Assembly (NCBI GenBank): GCA_943325205.2 | Contig: CALPOM020000004.1 | Span: 1-58,087, forward strand | Source: Thermoflexus hugenholtzii JAD2 | GTDB lineage: Bacteria > Pseudomonadota > Gammaproteobacteria > Burkholderiales > Burkholderiaceae | Length of the DNA stretch: 58,087 nucleotides | Direction: 5' to 3' | Shown here: positions 8,596-18,191 of the stretch, in pieces | Position numbering within the stretch: the first letter of the stretch is position 1 | Layout of the letters: the number at the start of each line of letters is the position of its first letter | Translations under genes and position numbers: made by a program | Notes under the pieces: model-generated | The model's database searches: none | What the model was told of the DNA's origin: nothing | Seen by the model: the letters and a program-made list of their open reading frames with translations, nothing else

Positions 8596-10515
8596 ATGGC
8601 AAAAATTATTGGCATTGACTTAGGAACGACCAATTCGTGTGTATCCGTAATGGAGGGTAATACTCCAAAGGTAATTGAAAATGCGGAAGGCACCAGAACG
8701 ACCCCATCGATTATTGCTTACATGGAGGATGGTGAAATATTAGTTGGCGCACCTGCAAAACGTCAATCGGTGACTAATCCAAGAAATACTTTGTATGCAG
8801 TAAAACGTTTGATTGGAAGAAAGTTTGCTGAAAAAGAGGTACAAAAAGATATTAATTTAATGCCCTACACCATTGCCAAGGCTGATAACGGTGATGCATG
8901 GGTTGAGGTTCGAGGAAATAAATTAGCCCCGCCTCAAATTTCAGCTGAAGTATTACGCAAGATGAAAAAAACTGCGGAAGATTACTTAGGTGAGGAAGTA
9001 ACCGAGGCGGTGATTACCGTACCGGCCTACTTTAATGATAGTCAACGACAAGCGACTAAGGACGCAGGTCGCATTGCGGGTTTAGATGTCAAAAGAATTA
9101 TTAATGAGCCTACAGCTGCGGCTTTAGCCTTTGGTTTGGATAAACAAACTAAAGGGGATCGCAAGATTGCGGTTTATGACTTGGGAGGCGGAACATTTGA
9201 CGTATCAATTATTGAAATTGCTGATGTGGATGGCGAAAAGCAATTTGAAGTATTGTCAACGAATGGCGATACATTTTTAGGTGGTGAAGATTTTGATCAG
9301 CGCATCATCGACTATATTATTGCTGAGTTCAAGAAGGAGCAAGGGGTTGATTTAGGTAAAGACGTTTTAGCTTTGCAGCGTCTCAAAGAGGCTGCAGAGA
9401 AGGCGAAGATCGAATTATCTTCAAGTCAGCAGACAGAATTGAACTTGCCATATATTACGGCCGACGCATCTGGCCCAAAGCATTTAACTTTAAAAATGAC
9501 CAGGTCAAAATTAGAGTCCTTAGTCGAAGATTTAATCAACCGGACCATTGATCCATGTAAGGTTGCGATGAAAGACGCTGGCATTGCTTTGACTGACATC
9601 CAAGATGTGATTTTGGTTGGTGGTATGACGCGTATGCCAAAAGTGCAGGAGAAGGTCAAAGAATTTTTTGGACAAGAGCCGCGTAAGGATGTCAATCCGG
9701 ATGAAGCCGTAGCAGTTGGCGCAGCTATTCAAGGATCAGTATTATCTGGCGATCGGACAGACGTTTTATTGCTAGACGTAACCCCGCTATCCCTCGGTAT
9801 TGAGACACTGGGTGGGGTAATGACTAAAATGATTACCAAGAACACGACGATCCCAACGAAGCATTCTCAAGTATTTTCTACTGCTGAGGATAACCAGCCA
9901 GCTGTAACGATAAAGGTCTTCCAGGGCGAGAGAGAAATGGCTACGGCCAATAAGGGTCTTGGAGAATTTAATTTAGAAGGAATTCCGCCGTCAAGCCGTG
10001 GCACCCCCCAAATTGAAGTGACTTTTGATATTGATGCCAATGGTATTTTGCATGTGGGAGCCAAAGATAAAGCGACTGGTAAAGAGAATAAAATTACTAT
10101 TAAGGCGAACTCTGGATTGTCGGAAGATGAAATCCAAGCAATGGTTAAAGATGCAGAAGAGAATGCAGAAGAAGATAAGAAGTTGCGAGATTTAGTTGAT
10201 GCCCGCAATACGGCTGAGGCTTTAGTGCATTCAACTAAGAAATCTCTTGAGGAGCATGGCGCCTCATTAGAAGCTAGTGAAAAAGAAAGTATTGAAGCTG
10301 CTATCAAAGCTTTAGAAGAGTCTTCGAAGGCTGGAGATAAAGCAGATATAGAAGCCAAAACAGAAGAACTTGGAAAAGTCAGTCAAAAATTAGGTGAAAA
10401 AGCATATGCCGCGATGGCTGAAAAAGCCAAGGCTGAATCAGGTGCTGAGGGTTCCAAGCCAAAAGCAGATGATAATGTAGTTGATGCCGATTTCAAGGAA
10501 GTCGATAAAAAGTAA
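8596..10515 (+). CDS. dnaK: Molecular chaperone DnaK (Hsp70)
   Basis: DnaK is the ATP-driven Hsp70 chaperone that works with DnaJ and GrpE in the cytoplasm. The 639-residue length is standard. The ATPase domain opens with [13 protein letters not shown] (6-18). The phosphate-2 loop is [15 protein letters not shown] near 195-209, and an adenosine-binding [13 protein letters not shown] lies near 338-350. The substrate-binding domain follows the hydrophobic linker [19 protein letters not shown]. The C-terminus is a helical lid ending in the acidic tail [14 protein letters not shown]. It has its own heat-shock promoter and is followed 28 bases later by dnaJ. Long open frames on the opposite strand are a known by-product of dnaK codon use. 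Confidence 0.99.
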   Translation: MAKIIGIDLGTTNSCVSVMEGNTPKVIENAEGTRTTPSIIAYMEDGEILVGAPAKRQSVTNPRNTLYAVKRLIGRKFAEKEVQKDINLMPYTIAKADNGDAWVEVRGNKLAPPQISAEVLRKMKKTAEDYLGEEVTEAVITVPAYFNDSQRQATKDAGRIAGLDVKRIINEPTAAALAFGLDKQTKGDRKIAVYDLGGGTFDVSIIEIADVDGEKQFEVLSTNGDTFLGGEDFDQRIIDYIIAEFKKEQGVDLGKDVLALQRLKEAAEKAKIELSSSQQTELNLPYITADASGPKHLTLKMTRSKLESLVEDLINRTIDPCKVAMKDAGIALTDIQDVILVGGMTRMPKVQEKVKEFFGQEPRKDVNPDEAVAVGAAIQGSVLSGDRTDVLLLDVTPLSLGIETLGGVMTKMITKNTTIPTKHSQVFSTAEDNQPAVTIKVFQGEREMATANKGLGEFNLEGIPPSSRGTPQIEVTFDIDANGILHVGAKDKATGKENKITIKANSGLSEDEIQAMVKDAEENAEEDKKLRDLVDARNTAEALVHSTKKSLEEHGASLEASEKESIEAAIKALEESSKAGDKADIEAKTEELGKVSQKLGEKAYAAMAEKAKAESGAEGSKPKADDNVVDADFKEVDKK

Positions 10516-10543
10516 TTTGAATGTGTGATTTAAGGAAATAGTT

Positions 10544-11665
10544 TTGGCTAAAAAGCGTGACTTTTATGAAGTACTAGGGGTAGCAAAAAACGCCAGCGAT
10601 GATGAGTTAAAAAAGGCTTATCGTAAGTTGGCGATGAAGTACCATCCTGACCGTAATCCTGATAATAAAGAATCAGAAGAAAAGTTTAAAGAGGCCAAAG
10701 AGGCCTATGAAATGCTTTCTGATCCGCAAAAGAAAGCTGCTTACGATCAGTATGGTCATGCTGGCGTTGACCCTAATATGGCTGGTGGTCAGGCTGGCGG
10801 CTTTGCAGATGCCTTCGGTGATATTTTTGGCGATATCTTTGGCGCAGGTGCGAGGGGCGGTGGCCGCCCTGGTCAGCAAGTATACCGTGGCGGTGACTTG
10901 CGTTACAGCATGGACATATCCCTTGAGGAGGCTGCCCATGGCCATGAAACTCAAATTCGTATACCGGGGTGGAATGAGTGTGATGTGTGCTCTGGAAAGG
11001 GCGCAGAACCTGGTTCCAAAGTAGAGAGTTGTTCAACTTGCGGTGGCCAAGGTCAGGTGCGGATGTCGCAGGGCTTTTTTTCTATGCAGCAGACTTGCCC
11101 GAAATGTAGGGGTAATGGGCAATTTATACCCAAGCCATGTAAAAAATGTCATGGCGAGGGTAAGACCAAGCAGCAAAAAACATTAGAAGTCAAAATTCCT
11201 GCGGGGATTGAAGACGGCATGCGGATTCGATTAACTGGACATGGTGAGCCTGGGATTAACCAAGGCCCTCCTGGTGATCTGTATGTGGAAATTCATATTC
11301 GACCGCATTCTGTATTTGAGCGAGAAGGTGACGACTTACATTTCCAAATGCCAATCTCATTTAAGACTGCTTGTCTTGGTGGTGAGGTTGAGGTTCCGAC
11401 TTTAGCGGGTAAAGCATCTTTTTCGGTTGCTGAGGGAACTCAAACAGGCCGAACTTTTCGACTTCGTGGTAAAGGTATTAAGGGAGTCCGGTCGAGTGTT
11501 GTTGGCGATTTATATGTCCACGTGCAAGTAGAGACCCCGGTTAAGCTCAATGAGCAGCAGCGACAATTATTGCGTGATTTTGATGCGAGTATTCAGTCTG
11601 ATAGCAGTAAGCATAACCCGCAAGAGAAGGGTTGGTTTGATCGGGTAAAAAGCTTTTTTAATTAA
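10544..11665 (+). CDS. dnaJ: Chaperone protein DnaJ (Hsp40)
   Basis: DnaJ delivers clients to DnaK and stimulates its ATPase. The 373-residue protein has a J domain with the HPD triad at 34-36 and a Gly/Phe-rich linker around 70-110. Four zinc-binding repeats follow between about 145 and 205: [24 protein letters not shown] and CKKCHGEG. The C-terminal substrate-binding domains come last. The start is an unusual TTG at 10544. The protein must begin [12 protein letters not shown] by homology, no ATG is suitably placed, and TAAGGAAAT upstream serves as ribosome binding site. It is probably co-transcribed with dnaK. A terminator follows at 11704. Confidence 0.98.
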   Translation: MAKKRDFYEVLGVAKNASDDELKKAYRKLAMKYHPDRNPDNKESEEKFKEAKEAYEMLSDPQKKAAYDQYGHAGVDPNMAGGQAGGFADAFGDIFGDIFGAGARGGGRPGQQVYRGGDLRYSMDISLEEAAHGHETQIRIPGWNECDVCSGKGAEPGSKVESCSTCGGQGQVRMSQGFFSMQQTCPKCRGNGQFIPKPCKKCHGEGKTKQQKTLEVKIPAGIEDGMRIRLTGHGEPGINQGPPGDLYVEIHIRPHSVFEREGDDLHFQMPISFKTACLGGEVEVPTLAGKASFSVAEGTQTGRTFRLRGKGIKGVRSSVVGDLYVHVQVETPVKLNEQQRQLLRDFDASIQSDSSKHNPQEKGWFDRVKSFFN

Positions 11666-11703
11666 TCAGCCTTAAAAGATCCGAGCTCACATGCACTTCT
11701 ACT

Positions 11704-11732
11704 AAGGCTTAGCTCTAGAATTAAGCCTTTTT
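11704..11732 (+). terminator. Rho-independent terminator after dnaJ
   Basis: The arms AAGGCTTA (11704-11711) and TAAGCCTT (11722-11729) pair perfectly around a 10-base loop and run into five T residues. This ends the dnaK-dnaJ transcript ahead of the convergent panB gene. Confidence 0.75.
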
Positions 11733-11753
11733 CTGAATCATTCAAAAGAGGCA

Positions 11754-12578
11754 TCAATCCGAAAAGCAATGCTCGGGTGCAGGAAAGACGCCAGATTTAA
11801 CTTCTTCGATATAGAGTTTTATCGCTTTTTCAATAGTACCCGTACATTCCAAGAAATTTTTAACAAATTTAGGCTGACGTCCAGGGAATGCACCAATAGC
11901 GTCGTGCATAACTAGAACTTGACCAGAACAATCGGGCCCAGCGCCAATACCCACAGTTGGTATGGTTAAGCTTTCGGTGATTGATTTTCCAAGACTCGAA
12001 GGAATAGCCTCTAAAACGAGTAACTGAGCTCCTGCTGCTTCAAGCGCTAAGGCATCCTCGCGCATGATTTGAGCAGCAGTATTCGTTTTACCTTGGACCT
12101 TAAAACCGCCCAAAGTATTGACTGATTGGGGGGTAAGACCTAGATGGGCACATACCGGTATGCCTTGTTTGACGAGGTGCTCAATGATTTCAACAAGCCA
12201 TTTACCACCCTCCAACTTGACCATTTGTGCGCCAGCTTGCATTAAAAGAGTAGCATTTTTTAGAGCCATCTCGGCATTACCATATGAAGCAAAGGGTAGA
12301 TCAGCGACTAAAAAGGATCTGGAACTTGCTCGAGCAACACAGGCGGTATGATAAACAACGTCAGCTACTTGCACTGGAATTGTTGTACTGTGACCCTGAA
12401 TGACGTTGCCTAAGGAATCACCAATCAAAATGACATCAATCCCATGCTGGTCAAAGAGTGCAGCAAAGCTTGCATCATAGGCTGTTAAGGAAGTGATTTT
12501 ATTACCAGCCTCTTTCATTTTAAAAAGGGTAGTGACTGAGACTGGTAGAGTATTTTTTGGTGGGTCGATATAACTCAT
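11754..12578 (-). CDS. panB: 3-methyl-2-oxobutanoate hydroxymethyltransferase
   Basis: PanB makes ketopantoate from 2-oxoisovalerate and methylene-tetrahydrofolate, the first committed step of pantothenate synthesis. The 274-residue TIM-barrel protein shows ITSLTAYDASFAALFD near 28-43 and ILIGDSLGNVIQGH near 50-63, with its metal-binding aspartate. Further segments are VKLEGGKW near 119, VCAHLGLTPQSVN near 140 and TVGIGAGPDCSGQVLVMHD near 210-228. It is the last gene of the minus-strand run with folk and pcnB upstream (51 bases after folK). Grouping a folate-dependent enzyme with a folate-synthesis gene is sensible. The dnaJ terminator lies just beyond its 3' end on the other strand. Confidence 0.97.
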   Translation of the reverse strand: MSYIDPPKNTLPVSVTTLFKMKEAGNKITSLTAYDASFAALFDQHGIDVILIGDSLGNVIQGHSTTIPVQVADVVYHTACVARASSRSFLVADLPFASYGNAEMALKNATLLMQAGAQMVKLEGGKWLVEIIEHLVKQGIPVCAHLGLTPQSVNTLGGFKVQGKTNTAAQIMREDALALEAAGAQLLVLEAIPSSLGKSITESLTIPTVGIGAGPDCSGQVLVMHDAIGAFPGRQPKFVKNFLECTGTIEKAIKLYIEEVKSGVFPAPEHCFSD

Positions 12579-12628
12579 ATTGAGTCGATAGGTTCTTTAG
12601 GTTTTTTAGAAGAATTTTTGAGAAAAAT

Positions 12629-13147
12629 CTAAGAAGGTTTTGTTTCGCAGGGTCCGTTGCACAATGAGCTATTATGCAAGCGCTCTATTTTTTGCCAAGA
12701 AAGATTTGCTATTTGATCTTTTAATTTTCCAATTTTAGGCAAGGATATTTCTGAATCAATCTCTAATAGCGGCAAAAGAACAAACATTCTTTCAGCCATT
12801 CTGGGGTGGGGCAAGATCAGTTCTGGGGAATTGTAGGTTACATCGTCATACATCAGTAGGTCGATATCAAGAGTTCTAGGGGCATTTTCAAAAGGGCGTT
12901 CTCGACCAAACTTTTGCTCAACAGATTGACAGGCGTGTAATAGGGGAATTGGTTCAAGACGAGTTGAGACTGCGATGACATTATTTACATAATCATTGCC
13001 AGGAGCATTCACGGGCGTACTGATGTAAAAACAACTACGCGCGTTAATTTGAATTGCAGGAATCTGGGCTAGACAAATGACTGCATCGGTTAAGATTTGT
13101 CGAGAGTCTCCAATGTTACCGCCGAGTCCTATGTAGGCTGTTGACAT
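12629..13147 (-). CDS. folK: 2-amino-4-hydroxy-6-hydroxymethyldihydropteridine pyrophosphokinase
   Basis: FolK transfers pyrophosphate from ATP to 6-hydroxymethyl-7,8-dihydropterin in folate synthesis. The 172-residue protein starts with the family's YIGLGGNIGDSRQILTDA. It contains FERERPFENAP-type sequence (here FGRERPFENAPRTLDIDLLM, about 80-99), the HPPK signature with the Mg-binding DIDLL aspartates. LILPHPRMAERMFVLLPLLE follows near 114-133. Length and motifs are normal. It lies between pcnB and panB on the minus strand with gaps of about 50 bases, so a shared transcript is likely. pcnB-folK-panB is a common order in betaproteobacteria. Confidence 0.96.
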   Translation of the reverse strand: MSTAYIGLGGNIGDSRQILTDAVICLAQIPAIQINARSCFYISTPVNAPGNDYVNNVIAVSTRLEPIPLLHACQSVEQKFGRERPFENAPRTLDIDLLMYDDVTYNSPELILPHPRMAERMFVLLPLLEIDSEISLPKIGKLKDQIANLSWQKIERLHNSSLCNGPCETKPS

Positions 13148-13198
13148 GTATTAGTTACCTTTAGTCATGGTATTTATTTCCTCTACTTTAATGAAATT

Positions 13199-14623
13199 TC
13201 AAGGGGACTGCTCGACGTCCAGCAATTTTTCATCAGAGGCTTGATGTTTAGGGCCTCGGCGCCTTCGCCTGCGAGACTTATTTGCATTACTTGACAAATT
13301 TACAGGGGATTCATTTTTAACTTGCAAAAGGAGTTCTGCCTGTTCATCTGGAGTGGTAATTTGGAACTTTTCCCACCACTGAGCCAATTCCATTGGTAAT
13401 TCTTTTGCCTCACATCGAAGACATAGAAAATCAAAGCCTGCCCTAAATCTGGGCGCTTCAATTAATCGATAGGGCATTTTCCCAATGCGTTTTTCAAAAC
13501 GGGGCTGCAAACTCCAAATTTCATGCATATCCGTTTCAAACCTTCGTTGGATAGCAAATACTTCTCGTTGGTTAGCTAAGACGAGATCGATTGCCTGATG
13601 CAGCGCTAACACGATGGGTTTACCAGTTTGCATGAGTAATTGCCATTCGGTATAGACCTGCTCCCAAAGCAAGGCTGCAAATAAAAAACCAGGAGAGATT
13701 GTTTTACCTTCTTGAACGCGTTGATCGGTTCTATCTAGGGCCAATTTGGCAAAGCTCGCTTGACCATCTTTTTCCAAAATTGCATCTAACATAGGTAAAA
13801 GGCCTTGATCGAGTCCAACATCGCGAAGCGTGCAAAGTGAGGACCACGCGTGGCCTGAAACAAGGAGTTTGAGCATTTCATCAAACAGCCTAGCGCTGGG
13901 GACATCGTGAATTAAGTGCGCTAAGGATGCGATTGGCTCTAACGACTTGGGTTCAATCTTGAACTGCGTTTTAGCCGCGAAACGAACGACCCGGAGCATA
14001 CGAACTGGATCTTCACGATATCGTTGCGTTGGGTCACCGATCATTCGTAGTAATTTGTTTTTGATGTCGGCCATCCCGTGGTGGTAATCCAATACACGTT
14101 CGCTCGCCGGATCATAGTACATGGCATTAATTGTGAAATCTCTTCTGGCAGCGTCTTCAGCTTGACTTCCCCAGACGTTATCGCGAAGTATTCTGCCACT
14201 TTGTGCGATATGCTCTCCGGACTCTTCTAAAAGAGCGCGAAAGGTTGAGACCTCGATAATTTCTTGGCGTTGAGTTGTAGAACTAGAGCCATAAAATGTG
14301 ACATGAACAATTTGGAACCGTTTGCCAATGATTCGTGAGCGTTTAAATAACTGATGGACTTGGTCTGGGGTAGCATTTGTCGCAACATCAAAATCTTTGG
14401 GGGTTATGCCTAGGAGTAGGTCGCGAACTGCTCCACCAACAATATAAGCGAGATAGCCTGCATCTTGAAGGGTTTTAGTGACTTTGATCGCATTTTTAGA
14501 AATGAGTTGCGGATCAATGTGGTGCTTCGTCTTTTCAACGGGTGTTGGTTGTTTTTTTTTGTATACTGGCTGAGAAAGACGATCTTTTTTTCCAAACAAG
14601 CGACGAATCATTTGTTGAATCAT
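13199..14623 (-). CDS. pcnB: Poly(A) polymerase PcnB
   Basis: PcnB adds 3' poly(A) tails to RNA and promotes its decay. The start chosen is ATG at 14623, whose ATGA overlaps the stop of the upstream HAD gene; a longer start at 14647 exists but would overlap more. This gives 474 residues. The nucleotidyltransferase core has YIVGGAVRDLLLG at about 60-72 and DFDVATNATPDQV with the catalytic DxD near 77-89. RRDFTINAMYYDP and GDPTQRYREDPVRMLRVVRF follow. The C-terminus is an arginine-rich basic tail (SRRRRRRGPKH), usual for PcnB and probably RNA-binding. A tRNA CCA-adding enzyme is less likely given this tail and length. Confidence 0.94.
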   Translation of the reverse strand: MIQQMIRRLFGKKDRLSQPVYKKKQPTPVEKTKHHIDPQLISKNAIKVTKTLQDAGYLAYIVGGAVRDLLLGITPKDFDVATNATPDQVHQLFKRSRIIGKRFQIVHVTFYGSSSTTQRQEIIEVSTFRALLEESGEHIAQSGRILRDNVWGSQAEDAARRDFTINAMYYDPASERVLDYHHGMADIKNKLLRMIGDPTQRYREDPVRMLRVVRFAAKTQFKIEPKSLEPIASLAHLIHDVPSARLFDEMLKLLVSGHAWSSLCTLRDVGLDQGLLPMLDAILEKDGQASFAKLALDRTDQRVQEGKTISPGFLFAALLWEQVYTEWQLLMQTGKPIVLALHQAIDLVLANQREVFAIQRRFETDMHEIWSLQPRFEKRIGKMPYRLIEAPRFRAGFDFLCLRCEAKELPMELAQWWEKFQITTPDEQAELLLQVKNESPVNLSSNANKSRRRRRRGPKHQASDEKLLDVEQSP

Positions 14624-15312
14624 GCAAATAAATCCAAAATTTGCCATTGATTCGAAGTGGCGTGTGCTCGCAAACGTTCATCAGGATTAGTTGCTACAGG
14701 AGTTTTAACTTGCTGCAATAGGGGGAGATCATTCATCGAGTCGGAGTAAAAAATACTTTCTTGAAGCGATTGCCATTCATAACCAAGCTTTCTTAACCAA
14801 TTTTGCACGTGGACTACTTTGCCTTCCTTAAAGTTAGGGGCTCCATGCACTCTACCAGTAAATTGGATTTCGTCCTGTAAAAGTACAGTTTCTGGCTCGG
14901 TTGCAATTAGGTGGTCGATACCAAAACGTTTTGCAATAGGTCTAGTAACAAAGCTATTGGTAGCTGTCACAATACAACAGATATCGCCTTTAACCAGATG
15001 ATGATTAACCAGGCCGATTGCCTCTTTACGAATTTGTGGTTCGATCACTTCGCTCATAAACTGCTCGTGCCATTGATCTAAGGTCGATTTTTGGTGATCT
15101 TTGAGGGGCTTTAAAGCGAATTGCAAAAACGCATCAATATCCAGCGTACCTTCTTTGTAAGCCCGATAAAAACGTTCATTTTCTTCTTGGTAATATAAGG
15201 GATCGACGACTCCGAGTCGAGCTAGAAAGCGCCCCCATTCATGGTCACTATCGATTGGGAGAAGAGTATGGTCTAGGTCGAATAGAGCGATACAAGGTGG
15301 CTTTGGGTTCAT
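14620..15312 (-). CDS. HAD-IB family phosphatase (SerB-like)
   Basis: This 230-residue protein belongs to the HAD hydrolase superfamily, subclass IB. Motif I is LFDLDHTLL with the nucleophile at D12 and acid/base at D14. Motif II is TATNSF near 116, and motif III/IV ends in YSDSMNDLPLL near 188-198. An alpha-helical cap sits between motifs I and II. Relatives include phosphoserine phosphatase and histidinol-phosphatase-like enzymes; the substrate cannot be read from the sequence. Its stop overlaps the pcnB start (ATGA) and it begins 7 bases after the hda stop, so it belongs to the hda-HAD-pcnB transcript. This order recurs in Burkholderiales, from memory. Confidence 0.9.
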   Translation of the reverse strand: MNPKPPCIALFDLDHTLLPIDSDHEWGRFLARLGVVDPLYYQEENERFYRAYKEGTLDIDAFLQFALKPLKDHQKSTLDQWHEQFMSEVIEPQIRKEAIGLVNHHLVKGDICCIVTATNSFVTRPIAKRFGIDHLIATEPETVLLQDEIQFTGRVHGAPNFKEGKVVHVQNWLRKLGYEWQSLQESIFYSDSMNDLPLLQQVKTPVATNPDERLRAHATSNQWQILDLFA

Positions 15313-15319
15313 TGCGTAA

Positions 15320-16054
15320 TTAGTTTGGGTTAAATAAATCTCTTAATAAAGAAAGATTGATTGGACGTTTTGTTTGTAAGGAATATTGATCTAGGACCTC
15401 TAGTATATTGATTAAACTAGGTAAGTCGCGCGGGCAATTTTTGAGTAGCCACGGAGCAATATCATCAGAAAGATGAAGACCTCTAGCTAAAGCAGCTTCT
15501 TGGATAGCGCATATTTTTTCTGTGTCAGACAGAATCTGTAACGAAAAATTGATGCCAGAAGCCAGTCTTGAAGAAACATCCTCTCTGATATGGAGTCCTT
15601 TGATAGAATGCGCCCCAGAAATACACAAGAGGATTTCTGGCGACGACTTGGTATCGATCATGAGTTTGAATAGCTGACTTAATTCAGTCGAATTCAACAA
15701 ATGGATATCGTCAATCAGATAAGCAAGTTTTTGTGGGGCAGTTTGGAGAGTGCTCCAAAGTGGGCTAGATGGGGTTAGAAATAGGGTTGGTAAGTTAGCG
15801 CCCTTTGCTTCCTCAAATAGGGCCTTTAGTAAGTGTGACTTACCTGAGCCGTTTGCTCCCCAGAGGTAAATTAAGTTTAACTCTGGCGGTATTGTCTTAC
15901 CGGCATGCCAGTTCGAGCTAATCTTTTCAAGAATAGTGCGAACACAAACGGATTCTAATTGAGGCACATTCGACAAAACAAAATTAGCAAGGCTTGGAAT
16001 TGGCGACTTTAATATGTCTAGGGTAAATTGCTGCTGATTTAATTTCATGAACAA
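15320..16054 (-). CDS. hda: DnaA regulatory inactivator Hda
   Basis: Hda is a short DnaA-like AAA+ protein that, bound to the sliding clamp, triggers ATP hydrolysis on DnaA and prevents over-initiation. The 244-residue protein has a clamp-binding motif QFTLDI at about 9-14. Walker A is GANGSGKSHLLKAL at 66-79, Walker B is YLIDDIHLL near 113-121, and a SSRLASGINF sensor/box VII segment lies near 177. It lacks the DnaA DNA-binding domain IV. The start could also be the ATG two codons later. It follows the AI-2E permease by 4 bases and precedes the HAD phosphatase by 7, so all three are likely one transcript. Confidence 0.93.
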   Translation of the reverse strand: MFMKLNQQQFTLDILKSPIPSLANFVLSNVPQLESVCVRTILEKISSNWHAGKTIPPELNLIYLWGANGSGKSHLLKALFEEAKGANLPTLFLTPSSPLWSTLQTAPQKLAYLIDDIHLLNSTELSQLFKLMIDTKSSPEILLCISGAHSIKGLHIREDVSSRLASGINFSLQILSDTEKICAIQEAALARGLHLSDDIAPWLLKNCPRDLPSLINILEVLDQYSLQTKRPINLSLLRDLFNPN

Positions 16055-16058
16055 AAGA

Positions 16059-17063
16059 TTATTTTTCCTTAAACCAAGAACTATCTAGATAGCGTGCTTT
16101 TGAGAAGCGAATTGCGACCAGGCTAATGGCCGCCATGGGGAGGGCTAGTAGGATACCAAAAAATCCAAACAATTGACCAAACACCATCAGGGCAAATAAA
16201 ACAGCAACGGGATGCAGACCGATTCGTTCCCCAACTAGCCGAGGGGTCAGAAAAAAGCCTTCGAGCAGTTGTCCCGCGCCGTAAAGAGCAAGGACTAGTA
16301 TTAGGGCATTACTAGGACCAAATTGTAATAGTGCACCTAGGGTAGACAATGAAAAACTAATTAAAAAGCCCACATAGGGAATAAATGCGACTAGACCAGT
16401 AAAGGCCCCCAGGGCAATAGCGCTTTGCACACCGATAAGGTATAGACCTGTGCTGTAGAAAATAGCCAGTATGAGCATCACTAGGAACTGCCCGCGCAAA
16501 TATTGGGAAAGTAGCTCATCGACCTCTTGAACGATAGGAATAAGTATAGGGCGTAATCTTTGAGGGATGAGTTGACTGAGAAGCTTAAAAAATCCTTTCC
16601 AGTCCAGCAATAAATAAAACAAAATAAATAGTATGAGAACCAAATTTGCTATAAAAAGAAAAAGCGATCCTGATGAAGCTAGGACTGTAGAAAGGGTTTT
16701 GGTTACTAGGTTATTGGCATTATCTGCGACTTGTGAACTAATTTGAATAGTGAGCTGTTCTCGGATATGGCTCCAATCTAATTCGATATTTAAATTAGTT
16801 AATTTGGGGGTGGCCCATAACTGGATTGATGCAAGCCAGCTAGGGAACTGCTTTTTAATGAGTGGAATTTCATGTTGTAGAAGATTCAGGAGTAACAGAA
16901 CAATAGCTAAACAGATAAATACGCCTAAAATTAAAGTACAAAGAGCGGCCAAGCTACGGGGAATTTTCAGAACCTCCAGGCGAACAGTCACCGGCTCTAG
17001 AATATAGGCTAGGATAAATGCGGCTAAAAAAGGCGCCAAAATTTCAGACATTGCGTCCACCAT
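16059..17063 (-). CDS. AI-2E family transporter (PerM-like permease)
   Basis: This 334-residue polytopic inner-membrane protein belongs to the PerM/AI-2E exporter family. It has a hydrophobic pair near 10-70 with the family's LEPVTVRLE turn, and a long extracytoplasmic loop around 80-145. A C-terminal bundle follows, with the signature segments GLVAFIPYVGFLISFSLSTLGALLQ-type sequence near 220-245 and LVGERIGLHPVAVLFALMVFG near 275-295. The transported substrate is unknown; the family includes autoinducer exporters and Na+/H+ antiporters. An in-frame stop lies just before the ATG, fixing the start. It is divergent from purM and heads the run to hda. This placement next to purM and hda is, from memory, usual in Burkholderiales. 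Confidence 0.9.
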   Translation of the reverse strand: MVDAMSEILAPFLAAFILAYILEPVTVRLEVLKIPRSLAALCTLILGVFICLAIVLLLLNLLQHEIPLIKKQFPSWLASIQLWATPKLTNLNIELDWSHIREQLTIQISSQVADNANNLVTKTLSTVLASSGSLFLFIANLVLILFILFYLLLDWKGFFKLLSQLIPQRLRPILIPIVQEVDELLSQYLRGQFLVMLILAIFYSTGLYLIGVQSAIALGAFTGLVAFIPYVGFLISFSLSTLGALLQFGPSNALILVLALYGAGQLLEGFFLTPRLVGERIGLHPVAVLFALMVFGQLFGFFGILLALPMAAISLVAIRFSKARYLDSSWFKEK

Positions 17064-17104
17064 GAATTAGAATCTTCTCATTCTACCGAGTACAAGAGAA
17101 CAAT

Positions 17105-18181
17105 ATGTCAAATTCAAACAAAAATGATACATCCAAGCCATTGATCGCATCTCCCCATGGCCTTTCTTATAAAGATGCCGGCGTTGATATGGCTGCTGGT
17201 GATGAGCTAGTCGAACGAATCAAGCCCTTAGCAAAGAAAACGATGCGGGAGGGGGTTTTGGCAGGTATTGGAGGCTTTGGGGCTCTTTTTGAGGTCCCCA
17301 AGAGGTATCAAGAACCGGTCTTAGTATCTGGCACTGACGGGGTGGGAACTAAGTTAAAGCTCGCTTTTGAGTGGCAGATTCATGACACAGTTGGGCAGGA
17401 TCTGGTGGCAATGAGTGTGAATGATATTCTTGTTCAAGGCGCAGAATCGCTCTTTTTCCTAGACTATTTTGCTTGTGGAAAGTTGTCGGTGGAAGTTGCT
17501 GCGACAGTTATTGGGGGAGTTGCTAAGGGGTGTGAAATCGCTGGTTGCGCGCTGATTGGGGGCGAGACCGCTGAAATGCCAGGCATGTATCCTGCAGGTG
17601 AGTATGATTTAGCCGGATTTGCGGTTGGCGTGGTCGAAAAAAGTAAAATTATTACTGGTAAACAAATCCAACCTGGCGATCAGTTAATCGGAGTTGCATC
17701 AAGCGGAGCGCATTCGAACGGTTTTTCCTTAATTCGAAAAATACTCGAGCGAGCAGGCGCTAAACCGCTAGATGATTTTGCTGGAAGACCACTACAGGAA
17801 GTGGTGATGGCGCCTACCCAAATTTATGTTAAACCGATCTTAAAACTACTTAACATCGTAAGTGTCAAGGGGATGGCACATATTACGGGTGGTGGCTTAG
17901 TTGAGAACATCCCCCGGGTCTTACCTGAAAACCTACAAGCGGTTTTGCACCGGGATGCATGGCAAATGCCAAGCTTATTTCAATGGTTACAAGAAAAGGG
18001 TCAAGTAGCCGATTTAGAAATGCATCGCGTATTTAATTGTGGCATAGGTTTAGTCGTTGTAGTACCTAGCCACGCCGTTTCTCAAGCGATTGAGGCCTTA
18101 AAGGCGGAACAATTAACTGCTTGGCAAATTGGAGAGGTCGTCGAACGTCCTGTGAACGCACCGCAAACGATCGTACTTTAA
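17105..18181 (+). CDS. purM: Phosphoribosylformylglycinamidine cyclo-ligase
   Basis: PurM closes the imidazole ring, converting FGAM to AIR with ATP in purine synthesis. The 358-residue protein has the family N-terminus [18 protein letters not shown] (about 20-37) and GFGALFEVP near 58. It has [14 protein letters not shown] near 76-89, [20 protein letters not shown] near 103-122 and [11 protein letters not shown] near 154. The C-terminal lobe has [19 protein letters not shown] near 258-276. Length is slightly over the usual 345 because of a short polar N-terminal tail. It is divergent from the AI-2E gene and convergent with miaA, with 10 bases between the stops. It is probably monocistronic. 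Confidence 0.98.
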   Translation: MSNSNKNDTSKPLIASPHGLSYKDAGVDMAAGDELVERIKPLAKKTMREGVLAGIGGFGALFEVPKRYQEPVLVSGTDGVGTKLKLAFEWQIHDTVGQDLVAMSVNDILVQGAESLFFLDYFACGKLSVEVAATVIGGVAKGCEIAGCALIGGETAEMPGMYPAGEYDLAGFAVGVVEKSKIITGKQIQPGDQLIGVASSGAHSNGFSLIRKILERAGAKPLDDFAGRPLQEVVMAPTQIYVKPILKLLNIVSVKGMAHITGGGLVENIPRVLPENLQAVLHRDAWQMPSLFQWLQEKGQVADLEMHRVFNCGIGLVVVVPSHAVSQAIEALKAEQLTAWQIGEVVERPVNAPQTIVL

Positions 18182-18191
18182 AAGAAAATAT

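Noticed and set aside
9867-10358. A 163-codon open frame antisense to dnaK
   Set aside because: Antisense frames in dnaK are a known consequence of its codon use; no ribosome binding site or family match is seen.
12606-12634. AT-rich imperfect hairpin between folK and panB
   Set aside because: Stem is interrupted and lacks a T-run on the coding strand, so neither terminator nor operator can be supported.
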